The notes beneath the pieces are model-generated. The model saw only the letters and a program-made list of their open reading frames with translations. It did no database searches and was not told where the DNA came from. Position numbers and translations under genes: made by a program. Positions 51,106 to 58,798 of a stretch of DNA of 64,000 bases are shown here, piece by piece. Positions within the stretch are counted from its first letter, which is position 1; each line of letters begins with the position of its first letter. Source of the stretch: Picosynechococcus sp. PCC 7117 (lineage in GTDB: Bacteria; Cyanobacteriota; Cyanobacteriia; Cyanobacteriales; MRBY01); assembly GCF_001693275.1 (NCBI RefSeq), contig NZ_CP016482.1, positions 124,001 through 188,000 of the forward strand, given 5' to 3'.

Positions 51106-51224
51106 AATCCATCCCAGTCCAAAAAACTCAACCCCCAAATCTTAATCAATTTTCGTGAGGCGATCGCCTTCCCAGCCCTTGGTAAAATAAGCAAGCTACA
51201 GAATCTCCAGGCCATCAGTTGACT

Positions 51225-52880
51225 ATGAATATTAACGCTTCAATCATCGATCAACGCCTAGGCTCCCTCATCGACGCTATCCGCCAACCGGCAAAGGATG
51301 AATTAAATATCCAAGACGAAAACAAGATCAAGCCCCTTGCCTTTGTCTACCTCTGTGTCAAAACCATTCTCGACCTCGATCACAGCGAAACATTTGATTG
51401 CCTCACTGAAGGGGGAGGAGATTTCGGCGTTGATGCCATTCATATTTCTGAAGAACATGACGGAGAATTTACCGTTAGCCTTTTCCAGGCAAAATATAAA
51501 AATAACTTCAAAGGAGATGCGAATTTTCCTGCAAGCGGCATTGAAGCCCTGATCAATGCAATTCGGTATCTTTTCGATCCCAACGCCACACTGCAACGGA
51601 TTAATCCTCGACTACTGAGTAAAGTAGAAGCAGCCCGTAGCCTCATCCGTGACGGTTATATTCCCCAAGTCAGAGCATTAGCTTGTAATAATGGCCAACC
51701 GTGGAATATCGCCGCAACGGAAGCCATCGAGCGCAGTGGGTTTGGCAATCAAGTCACTTGGGAACACGTTAACCACGACCGTCTGATTAATATTCTCCAG
51801 GCAACCAAGCCCGTTAAAGACACCCTCCAGCTCAGCGGCAAGGCGATCGTTGAAGATATGGAATTTAGTCGCGTTCTAGTGGGCAAAATTGCGATCACCG
51901 AAATTGCGGATTTAATTGATCGTCATGGTGAAAGACTGCTCGAACGTAATATCCGGCGTTACCTGGGTTTACAGGGCAATCGCGTCAATGAAGGAATTCG
52001 CAATACTTTGATCAATGGAGAGGAGAAAAACTTTTATTTCTATAACAACGGCATCACCCTAACCTGCGACTCCTTTACCCACAATGCCTTTCAGCAGGGA
52101 GACTATCAGGTGCGAGTTGAAAACCTCCAGATCATCAACGGTGGTCAAACCTGTATGACCATTGCCAAAACCCTTGCTCAACGCAGTCTTTTTCCCCAGG
52201 AAGCTTACGTTTTAATCCGTTTGTATCAACTTCCCAAGGAAAATGAAGACCTCGTTAAAAATATTACCTATGCCACGAACAGTCAAAATCCCGTTGACTT
52301 AAAAGATCTCAAGGCCAATGATGAACGCCAAAAACGCCTAGAGATTGACATGGAAGCCCTCGGTTTCAATTATCGACGTAAACGTTCTGAAAGTTACTCC
52401 CGTAGCGATATTACGTCAGGGGTAGCCGCAGAGGCCGTCTTGTCTGTGTGGCGCAGAAAACCCCATCAGGCAAAATTCTTTTCAAGAGAACATTTTGGCA
52501 AGTTGTACGATTCGATTTTCACAGACCAGCTCAATGGTTCCCAGGTGATCACTGCTGTTTTGCTCTATCGGATTGCAGAAAATCGGCGTAAGCGTCCCGC
52601 TGAAAATGATCCTGACTTTGTGCGTTATGGTTCTTGTTTTGCGGCGATGCAGATGGGCCAAAAGCTGCTGTCAGACATAAAGCTTGATTTAGCAAGCCTC
52701 AATCATGAGCACTTCCCTAAAGCCCAAGAACTGGTTACAACTAAAGGTGACGACTACTTTAAAGCTGCTATTGATGATATTCAAGCTGCCCTTGCAGATC
52801 TCTATGGCGATCGCCCCATATCTTTACAGCAACTCGCTGCCACTTTCCGGAGGGGTGATTTAATCGAAAAACTCCGATAA
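51225..52880 (+). CDS. AIPR-family phage-resistance protein with N-terminal nuclease-like domain
   Basis: 551 residues from the ATG at 51225 (a TTG lies two codons upstream). The AIPR (abortive infection) domain is clear: ERNIRRYLGLQGNRVNEGIR, FYFYNNGITLTCDSF, LQIINGGQTCMTIAKTL and ITYATNSQNPVDLKDLKAND. N-terminal to it is a restriction-endonuclease-like core, GGGDFGVDAIHI...SLFQAKYK, with Asp and QxK in PD-(D/E)XK order. AIPR proteins are found in defence loci and are thought to cleave DNA. It stands alone, between parS sites 3 and 4, next to a PIN module. Confidence 0.88.
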   Translation: MNINASIIDQRLGSLIDAIRQPAKDELNIQDENKIKPLAFVYLCVKTILDLDHSETFDCLTEGGGDFGVDAIHISEEHDGEFTVSLFQAKYKNNFKGDANFPASGIEALINAIRYLFDPNATLQRINPRLLSKVEAARSLIRDGYIPQVRALACNNGQPWNIAATEAIERSGFGNQVTWEHVNHDRLINILQATKPVKDTLQLSGKAIVEDMEFSRVLVGKIAITEIADLIDRHGERLLERNIRRYLGLQGNRVNEGIRNTLINGEEKNFYFYNNGITLTCDSFTHNAFQQGDYQVRVENLQIINGGQTCMTIAKTLAQRSLFPQEAYVLIRLYQLPKENEDLVKNITYATNSQNPVDLKDLKANDERQKRLEIDMEALGFNYRRKRSESYSRSDITSGVAAEAVLSVWRRKPHQAKFFSREHFGKLYDSIFTDQLNGSQVITAVLLYRIAENRRKRPAENDPDFVRYGSCFAAMQMGQKLLSDIKLDLASLNHEHFPKAQELVTTKGDDYFKAAIDDIQAALADLYGDRPISLQQLAATFRRGDLIEKLR

Positions 52881-52954
52881 AACTTAGTGAGATTTATTCA
52901 ACCTAGCTCTCACCATCAATCGCCAAATTTTTGATTTAATTTAGGGATGAAATT

Positions 52955-53188
52955 ATGGAAATTACAAAAAGTCAGTTTAAAAGCCAATTCGAGAGTATTC
53001 TAGAAAAATTGGGCCAAAAAGAAGGGGATGAGGAGATCATCATCGTAGATAATGGCGAGCCATTATTTAAGGTTTCTCGATATCAAAAACGTCAAGGAAC
53101 AGCAGAATTGTTTGCGTCGCTACGAGGTAAAGTCAAGTATTACGAAGACTTAACTACGCCAACAACCGAAGAGTGGGGAGAAGTATGA
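52955..53188 (+). CDS. Phd/YefM-like antitoxin
   Basis: 77 residues. The segment IIIVDNGEPLFKVSRYQKR resembles the Phd/YefM core, with an acidic C-terminus for toxin binding. It overlaps the PIN toxin by 4 bp. Confidence 0.82.
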   Translation: MEITKSQFKSQFESILEKLGQKEGDEEIIIVDNGEPLFKVSRYQKRQGTAELFASLRGKVKYYEDLTTPTTEEWGEV

Positions 53189-53577
53189 CAATTGTTCTAG
53201 ATACCTGCGCTCTGATTTGGTGGAGTTTAGACCCCGAACAGCTCTCGATTCCAGCGAGGTCTTTGTGTGACCAAATGGAGATGAAAAAAAATGGTTTAGT
53301 CGCTTCTATTTCATTGTGGGAAATTGCCTTAAAGGTCAAACAGGGCAAACTAGATCTTGGAGTCGATTTAGATTTGTATGTTGAGACCCTACTCCAATCT
53401 GATGTAGTACAAATTATTGCGATTGATGTGAGCCTCTGGGTGGCAAGTGTGGCTTTAGATTGGGGCCATCGTGATCCAGCAGACCGGGTGGTGGTAGCTT
53501 TAGCAACTCAATACCAAGCTCAGTTAATTACAAAAGATTCTATAATCGGCAATTTTTATTCAGCAACAGTTTGGTAA
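53185..53577 (+). CDS. PIN-domain toxin paired with a Phd-like antitoxin
   Basis: 130 residues from the ATG at 53185, overlapping the antitoxin stop (ATGA). Acidic residues: VLDTCALIWW, SLWEIALKVKQGKL (Glu) and GHRDPADRVVVALATQYQAQ with the closing TKDS. This matches the PIN group common with Phd/YefM partners. Intact. Confidence 0.92.
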   Translation: MTIVLDTCALIWWSLDPEQLSIPARSLCDQMEMKKNGLVASISLWEIALKVKQGKLDLGVDLDLYVETLLQSDVVQIIAIDVSLWVASVALDWGHRDPADRVVVALATQYQAQLITKDSIIGNFYSATVW

Positions 53578-53628
53578 TTTTTAACCGAAACAAAAGGGCG
53601 ATCGCCTTTTTTGGAGACCATAGCAACT

Positions 53629-53646
53629 ACCCATAACGTTATGGGT
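53629..53646. promoter_or_regulatory. parS-like palindrome, site 4
   Basis: Perfect palindrome, in the gap between the PIN toxin and the 3' end of parB. Its upstream context, GCGATCGCCTTTTTTGG, is shared with site 3. Confidence 0.85.
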
Positions 53647-53744
53647 AATTATTTTTCCCTTTTTTCCAGAACGAAACGGAGTCCCATGGGAGAGGAATTC
53701 CAGGCAGTTTCATTTTTTATCTCGGCGGGCAGTCACTACCCAAA

Positions 53745-54644
53745 CTAATGGGATGCTTCGGAAATTAGTTCATCAATCTGGGCAAGTAATGCCTGCATCT
53801 GATCCCATTTTTCAGGATTTTTATCCCAGAGACGCGCAGCCTTGAGTCGTTTGACCGTTTGATCAATGCGTGACTGGGGCTTTTGTTCTGCGGTGTTGAA
53901 CTTTAGCTCGTTGATACGCTGCCTAATCTCGCTTAAGGAGAGATTTTCCTGGATGGCGGTTTCTAACAAGTTTTTTCGTGATTCGGCATCTTGTAGGCGG
54001 GCGATCGCCTTCGCTTTCGTGTAGGCAATTTTCCCCTCACGGAGGACTTCTAAAATATCATCAGGTAAATTGAGTAGGGGTAAACGATTCGCCGTAAAGG
54101 ACGACCAATTCTGACCCAAGTTTGTAAAAATAGCTTGAATCTGCTCACCGATTTCACTACCCATAACGTTATGGGTAATCGTTTTTCCTTTTTTTTCGTT
54201 TTCTAAACGGTAAAGTAAACTTTTTACTTCTTGGGGTTCACGCTGCAACTCTATTGCCAAAAGATTAAGCACACCTTCTGCTTCTTCGACGGGGTTGAGA
54301 TCTTCGCGGGTGAGATTTTCCACAAGGGCGATCGCCAGGGCTTGTTGATCGTCCAGGTCACGAATCACAACCGGAACAGTTTTGAGGCCCAACTGCAATG
54401 CCGCACGGTAACGTCTTTCCCCTGCGACCAATTCGTAGTGGTTAGCTTGGTGAGGAATCGGTCGAACCAGGAGGGGTTCTAAAATGCCATATTTTTGAAT
54501 CGAAGCAGCAAGCTGTTGAATTTTCTCAAGATCGAAGTAATGACGGGGTTGACTGGCCGAAAGGCGAATATTGGCGATCGCCACGGCAGACTCTGGCTCA
54601 GTGGATAGCTCTGCTAAATAATTTCCGACGGTACGTCTAGCCAA
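53745..54644 (-). CDS. parB: Plasmid partition protein ParB
   Basis: 299 residues. The N-terminal ParB box is present: IRLSASQPRHYFDLEKIQQL, ILEPLLVRP and GERRYRAALQLG, then LVENLTREDLNPVEEAEGV. A parS palindrome lies in the reading frame, encoding HNVMG within TITHNVMGSEIGEQ. The C-terminus is helical for dimerisation. The start is a TTG at 54644 overlapping the end of parA; no better ATG is present, and GGAGG is 12 bp upstream. ParB binds parS and activates ParA. Confidence 0.92.
   Translation of the reverse strand: MARRTVGNYLAELSTEPESAVAIANIRLSASQPRHYFDLEKIQQLAASIQKYGILEPLLVRPIPHQANHYELVAGERRYRAALQLGLKTVPVVIRDLDDQQALAIALVENLTREDLNPVEEAEGVLNLLAIELQREPQEVKSLLYRLENEKKGKTITHNVMGSEIGEQIQAIFTNLGQNWSSFTANRLPLLNLPDDILEVLREGKIAYTKAKAIARLQDAESRKNLLETAIQENLSLSEIRQRINELKFNTAEQKPQSRIDQTVKRLKAARLWDKNPEKWDQMQALLAQIDELISEASH
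54159..54176. promoter_or_regulatory. parS-like palindrome, site 5, inside parB
   Basis: Perfect palindrome inside the parB coding sequence; on the minus strand it reads as codons for His-Asn-Val-Met-Gly. It has the same extended match as the intergenic copies (TACCCATAACGTTATGGGTA). Confidence 0.85.
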
Positions 54645-55275
54645 GGTAACTCAAAGCCTCCATAAATAAATTTTCATAGTCTTGTTGAGCTGCTTTTGCG
54701 GCAGAGCCCGCTAAATCAAAAACTGTTGCCTCTTGAATTGGCGCATCAGAAATACATTGCCGCTGATAGACAATGGAATTAATGAGTGGAAATCGCTGGT
54801 CTTGACTAAGGGCCTGTTGTGCTTCTTTTAATAAAACGGTGCCTTTGACAGCGCGGCTCAGGAATAAGCCAACATGGGGCTGGCCGCCGCGCACTTTTTG
54901 TCGCTGACGAATGACCTGCAAAATTTTACTACTACTGCTGAGATCAAGACCGGATGGCTGGCAAGGAACAAGAGTGAGGTCAGAGATATCCAGAATTGTT
55001 TTGGTAATTTCACTTAGGCTACCGGGGCCATCAACCACCACCACATCATACTGATTGCTGGCCGCTTCGATGGCATCAAAGAGGGCTTCGGGATCAAGGA
55101 TCGCAGCATTTGGAATTTCTTTAGGTAAACGTGCCAGCCAGCTCGAACTTGATTGCTGCGCATCGGCGTCAATTAACGTGACATTTTTATTTTGGGCCAG
55201 CCAATAGGCAAGGTGTACGGCTGTCGTACTCTTACCGCAACCACCTTTTTGGTTCACAATGCTGATAATGCTCAC
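54637..55275 (-). CDS. parA: Plasmid partition ATPase ParA
   Basis: 212 residues, the short ParA type without an N-terminal DNA-binding domain (type Ib-like). Deviant Walker A is VNQKGGCGKSTTAVHLAYWL at residues 7-26, with signature Lys, and Walker B is VVVDGPGSLS; SGLDLSSSS is further on. ParA polymerises on the nucleoid and moves the plasmid. It overlaps parB by 8 bp. A parS copy lies 38-55 bp upstream of its start. Confidence 0.94.
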   Translation of the reverse strand: MSIISIVNQKGGCGKSTTAVHLAYWLAQNKNVTLIDADAQQSSSSWLARLPKEIPNAAILDPEALFDAIEAASNQYDVVVVDGPGSLSEITKTILDISDLTLVPCQPSGLDLSSSSKILQVIRQRQKVRGGQPHVGLFLSRAVKGTVLLKEAQQALSQDQRFPLINSIVYQRQCISDAPIQEATVFDLAGSAAKAAQQDYENLFMEALSYLG

Positions 55276-55312
55276 AGATCAACCTAAGATTTACCTGAGC
55301 ACATTTTATATT

Positions 55313-55330
55313 ACCCATAACGTTATGGGT
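55313..55330. promoter_or_regulatory. parS-like palindrome, site 6, upstream of parA
   Basis: Perfect palindrome 38 bp upstream of the parA start, so ParB bound here could also repress or shape parAB transcription. Confidence 0.85.
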
Positions 55331-55465
55331 AGCCTCTAGCCTTAAATTTTCGAGTGCCTAGTTCAAGAGGTAGCGCGAAAAACGGTCTAATGACTTAGTT
55401 GTCTCATAAAGAGTTTTAGATGATGGCGATCGCCCTACGAGTAAAAGGCGATCGCCAAAGATGAG

Positions 55466-55675
55466 TTAAGGAAAAAAGAGTTGCACAAAAAGGATACCAA
55501 GAACAAAGGCGATCGCCATCAGAGCCAAGATGGTGAATAAAGACTCACAGAAGCGGTCAAATTCCCGGCGTTGACGCCGCCGAAAGGAAATTTTCTGTTC
55601 AATCTCAGCTTGTTGAAGCTGTAATTGTTTGTCCCGGATTTTCAACGCCCGTTCATGTTCCCGACAAAAATCCAT
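55466..55675 (-). CDS. Small membrane protein (69 aa)
   Basis: A basic, Gln- and Arg-rich coiled N-terminus (KQLQLQQAEIEQKISFRRRQ) is followed by one membrane helix (TILALMAIAFVLGILFVQLF). No known family. Its ATG overlaps the stop of the upstream gene at TAATG, so it is the last gene of the ParM-like operon. Confidence 0.65.
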   Translation of the reverse strand: MDFCREHERALKIRDKQLQLQQAEIEQKISFRRRQRREFDRFCESLFTILALMAIAFVLGILFVQLFFP

Positions 55676-56181
55676 TAAGAATCGAAGGAGGAACTCTCTG
55701 GCAGCGCAGACGACTCCCCCGGCAGAACAGAAGCATCAACGATGTCATCTCCATAAAGAACAGCGTCAAATTTGCGCTTAAACTCTTCAGAATTTCCAAT
55801 CTCATTGATCCGTTTCCAAAAAGAATCAACAATGATTTTACGAGCAGCCGCCCGCTGTTCATTAAGTAGATGAGGTGTTTCATCAATCATCTGTTCAGCA
55901 AAAGTAGCAGATTTCTGATGAAAGAAGTCGGTCAATTTAGGATCCAATACAGAACTTGGTTCAGAATGCTCTGAAGAATCAGAAGATTGATTCAAAACAA
56001 TAGAAATTGCCTTTTTATAGCCTTTTTTCTGCTGACGAGCTAAATGAAAAATTCGCTCAAAAAGAGCAATTTGATCATCAGAAAAAAGAATCGTATCCTG
56101 TGAGATGTTCAAATCATCGAGGATCTCGTCAAATTTAGGCTGAGAAATGTTGTATTTTTCAACAATGTTTTGTTTGTTCAT
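55675..56181 (-). CDS. Uncharacterised protein of the ParM-like operon (168 aa)
   Basis: Not recognised. Acidic and Ser-rich at the C-terminus, helical elsewhere (NIVEKYNISQPKFDEILDDL near the N-terminus, which could be a DNA-binding segment). It starts 11 bp after the IS-broken gene, with AGGA 9 bp before the ATG. Confidence 0.6.
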   Translation of the reverse strand: MNKQNIVEKYNISQPKFDEILDDLNISQDTILFSDDQIALFERIFHLARQQKKGYKKAISIVLNQSSDSSEHSEPSSVLDPKLTDFFHQKSATFAEQMIDETPHLLNEQRAAARKIIVDSFWKRINEIGNSEEFKRKFDAVLYGDDIVDASVLPGESSALPESSSFDS

Positions 56182-56412
56182 GATAAAAAGTCCTAGAAAC
56201 TATCAGAAGTAAATAAAGAAGAAGAGAAAAGAGGCTCAGATTCATCGATAGTTTCGGCCTCACTCTCAGGATGGAAAGAAGTTTGAGAAGAGGAAGAAAG
56301 AGAAGTGATGAGAGCCGTTAACTGTGTAATCTCCTGAGTTAAACGATGAATAGAAAGTTCTGCCTGACGAATAATCAGTTCAGGAGAATGATGGGAAGAA
56401 TGAAGGGTAGTA

Positions 56413-56904
56413 CTAAAGGGGTAATGAGGAATTGTAGTGATGGATGAAATTCCACAATAGTCCAATGTGATTAAATACACACTTGGAGAAGGCTAGACTG
56501 CGTCTCACAAACCGTGACATCCTTTGCCTCACAGTACAATTAAAGCGCTCAATATAACTGGTTTTACCACTCTGTTTGCTAACCACCCGATGACGCTTTG
56601 AAGGGAATACGCCACGGTAGGCTTCCCACTCATCCGTGTAGAAGACTCCACATTGCCGATATACCCCAGGCAATGACGCCCACAGTGCTTTTGCACTCTC
56701 TCGACCACGGCAACCAACGTGCAGACCAATAATTTCCCGGGTTTGAACGTCAAGGGCCAGCCAGACCCACTGTTTATTGCCTTTGTGGTCAACAAAAGAC
56801 CAGAGTTCGTCACACTGCACCTTTAAAGACCCCTTTTTTTGGGGACAACCTTGGCCCTTCTTGGTACTTGTGCTGCTTTCATATTGACGTAATTTTGCAG
56901 CCAT
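56413..56904 (-). CDS. insB: IS1 InsB-like transposase part (copy 3)
   Basis: Same sequence as copies 1 and 2, with DDE residues and A7 run intact. Confidence 0.9.
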   Translation of the reverse strand: MAAKLRQYESSTSTKKGQGCPQKKGSLKVQCDELWSFVDHKGNKQWVWLALDVQTREIIGLHVGCRGRESAKALWASLPGVYRQCGVFYTDEWEAYRGVFPSKRHRVVSKQSGKTSYIERFNCTVRQRMSRFVRRSLAFSKCVFNHIGLLWNFIHHYNSSLPL

Positions 56905-57122
56905 TGTTCAGAAACTTGAACAGCTCTGGCGATGCCGGCCATCGAAATACGTTCGAAAAGCAGACGGTCAATCAGAGCGCGGGTTTCAGCATCAATGAGT
57001 TTATTGGTGGGATGTTCCACGAATTGACGACCGCATTGCTTGCAGAGAAAGCGCTGTTTACCGTTGTGGATGTGCCCATTTTTGACTGTATGTTGGGATT
57101 GACAGCTGGGACATTGAGGCAT
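56823..57122 (-). CDS. insA: IS1 InsA-like protein (copy 3)
   Basis: Same 99-residue protein as in copy 1, intact. Confidence 0.9.
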   Translation of the reverse strand: MPQCPSCQSQHTVKNGHIHNGKQRFLCKQCGRQFVEHPTNKLIDAETRALIDRLLFERISMAGIARAVQVSEQWLQNYVNMKAAQVPRRAKVVPKKRGL

Positions 57123-57339
57123 GGGTCGGAGTCAATGACTTCCGTTCTACCTTAACAAAACCGTCATTACCCTTTTAGTACCACCGAATGAAGTAGGTGA
57201 GGATAATGAAGGAGTAGAAAAGCATCCTCTACTTCTCTTTGAATGGTTTTTCCTGGAGATTGTTTAACGTGAATTAAAACATCTCGAAAAGGAGTTCCAT
57301 CCTGACTATAGAAACAATGTCGAATCATAAAGAAGACCT

Positions 57340-58326
57340 CTATAAATGTTGAAGGAGTCCATAGGAATCAAGAAGGCGACGCGCAAGGATAGGATTGAGA
57401 AAAGTCGATTTTAGAAGAGGACGTAGGAGATGATTACCCCAGCCAATGTTCCTGGAGAAATGTTGAATAAGTTGAGGTTCAAGGAGCATAGCTGCGCCCC
57501 CCCCGCAGACAACGAAATCAGTAGGCTGTTGTTCAATGAGAAAAGAGTGAATTTGTTGCCAGTAAAGGGGAAGACACTGGTGAATCGCCTGCTGAAGATC
57601 AGGTCGAAGCTGTGTGCCATGGAAGAGAAGCTCAGCGAGGGAGAGTTCATCCGTATGTCCAGTGAGTTTGCTGACTTCCTGAACCAACCAACGGAAGCCA
57701 AGATTGTTGGTAGTAGAAGCTTCCGGGAGGGGAGAACCATTGTGAGTGGCTAACCAAGACACATTGCGGTGCCCAATGATAAGAGCAGAAATGCGAGAGC
57801 ATTTTTTTGATAGGGTTTTGGGTAAACCACAAAGAAGTAGACCAGCTCCTTCAGGAAAAATACGAATTTCGTTGAAGTGGAGAGAGAGAGCCTGACCACA
57901 AAATTGGATAGAATCCTGAGCGGCGAGTAAACGTCGTTCAAGTAAATCCTTGGTAAGGTATTCGTCGAAAGGCAGGAGAATGCCAAGATCAATAGGTACA
58001 ACTTGCGTCATCTGGAGCTGTAGATGGGCGAGAATACCGAGGATTTTATAGAGAGCTTTGTCACATTTGAGTTCGTGATTGCGGAGTTCAGAGCCTTGAA
58101 ACTTTTTAGCGATCGCCCCAATGAGAAAACAAGCATCGGGGAGAGAAACCCAAGAACTTTCAAGGTGAGTAGAACCGATGCCCCAAGAAGCCGACTGGGG
58201 ATAATCGGGAGGGACAGGGGCACAATGGGGGGACATAGCAAAAAAATGACAGGAACCCGAACCGAGGCGATAGGTGACTTTAGTGGCACTGGTACCAGGA
58301 TCGATAACAATTTTGAGAATAGACAT
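57340..58326 (-). CDS. ParM/Alp-like plasmid segregation actin
   Basis: 328 residues. The actin-like ATPase phosphate loops are recognisable: IVIDPGTSATKVTY (phosphate 1, residues 6-19), LIIGHRNVSWLA (phosphate 2 region) and VVCGGGAAMLLEPQL (adenosine-binding motif). The segment IFPEGAGLLLCGLP resembles the corresponding part of ParM/Alp proteins. A strong ribosome site GTAGGAGG precedes the ATG at 58326. It probably forms filaments that segregate plasmids, with the next gene as adaptor. A chaperone-like actin-fold protein is an alternative. Confidence 0.82.
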   Translation of the reverse strand: MSILKIVIDPGTSATKVTYRLGSGSCHFFAMSPHCAPVPPDYPQSASWGIGSTHLESSWVSLPDACFLIGAIAKKFQGSELRNHELKCDKALYKILGILAHLQLQMTQVVPIDLGILLPFDEYLTKDLLERRLLAAQDSIQFCGQALSLHFNEIRIFPEGAGLLLCGLPKTLSKKCSRISALIIGHRNVSWLATHNGSPLPEASTTNNLGFRWLVQEVSKLTGHTDELSLAELLFHGTQLRPDLQQAIHQCLPLYWQQIHSFLIEQQPTDFVVCGGGAAMLLEPQLIQHFSRNIGWGNHLLRPLLKSTFLNPILARRLLDSYGLLQHL

Positions 58327-58798
58327 AAAAAAACCTCCTACAGACGAAGAAGAAAAAGAGGAGGAGATTCAGATAAGGACAGATGAGTTATTACAAAACT
58401 TCACGAAAGGAGTTAAAGAAAGACAGTAATAGTTAATTCGTATTGATTTTGTCGATATACAGGATTAGTCCATGATTTGCTACAGATCTGTCACAACTTA
58501 GGCACCCGACGAGGGTCGGAAAGTAGGTGATGAGAGAAGTCATTCTCAACAAGTAAGAAAAATAGGTCTTTATTGAGAAAAAAGTACAAAATCGTAGCAA
58601 ATAATGATCAAAAGAAGGTGGTAAAAGAGGGGAAATCTGTAGCAAATCCTGTACAGGGGTAAAAGCGTAGCCCACTGGTCAAGCCGAGGAAATTTCCCCA
58701 CACCTGACGCACCTCCGGAGGTTTTTTGTTGACGGGTGGAAAATATCCGAAATCGGAGGGAGATTTTCTCTTACCTAAAAACAGAGGAAATTTTAGGT
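58327..58798. other. Intergenic region with inverted repeats, candidate oriT
   Basis: About 470 bp between the divergent ParM-like gene and the relaxase gene. A 14-bp perfect inverted repeat GATTTGCTACAGAT (58474-58487) pairs with ATCTGTAGCAAATC (58635-58648). A second short pair, TACAGGATT (58458-58466) and AATCCTGTA (58645-58653), overlaps it. GTAGCAAAT also recurs near 58600. The palindrome ACCTCCGGAGGT followed by T6 lies near 58711-58728. Repeats of this kind beside a MobF gene are expected at oriT, but no nic site could be identified. Promoters for both genes must also be here. Confidence 0.45.

Larger units (their letters stand above)
56406..57185 (-). mobile_element. IS1-family insertion sequence, copy 3
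   Basis: 780 bp, apparently identical to copies 1 and 2 and in the same orientation. The target duplication is GAATGAAG (56398-56405 and 57186-57193). It interrupts the second gene of the ParM-like operon and should be polar on the two genes downstream. Confidence 0.95.
56193..57328 (-). pseudogene. Small gene of the ParM-like operon interrupted by IS1
   Basis: The 5' part (ATG at 57328, MIRHCFYSQDGTPFRDVLIH) runs to YPHLLHS at the IS boundary. The 3' part resumes after the insertion with SHHSPELIIRQAELSIHRLT and ends in a Ser-rich tail at 56193. Removing 780 bp of IS plus one 8-bp duplication rejoins the frame exactly. The intact protein would have about 115 residues. It follows the ParM-like gene by 11 bp, a position typical of the adaptor protein in actin-type partition operons; that role is inference. 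Confidence 0.8.

Noticed and set aside
57430-58386. Long frames opposite the ParM-like gene, with Arg/Lys-rich composition
   Set aside because: Antisense shadows of a gene with intact actin-fold motifs and a strong ribosome site.
58711-58728. Palindrome ACCTCCGGAGGT followed by T6 taken as a terminator
   Set aside because: A loop-free palindrome leaves only a 3-4 bp stem after allowing a loop; more likely part of the relaxase leader or an operator.
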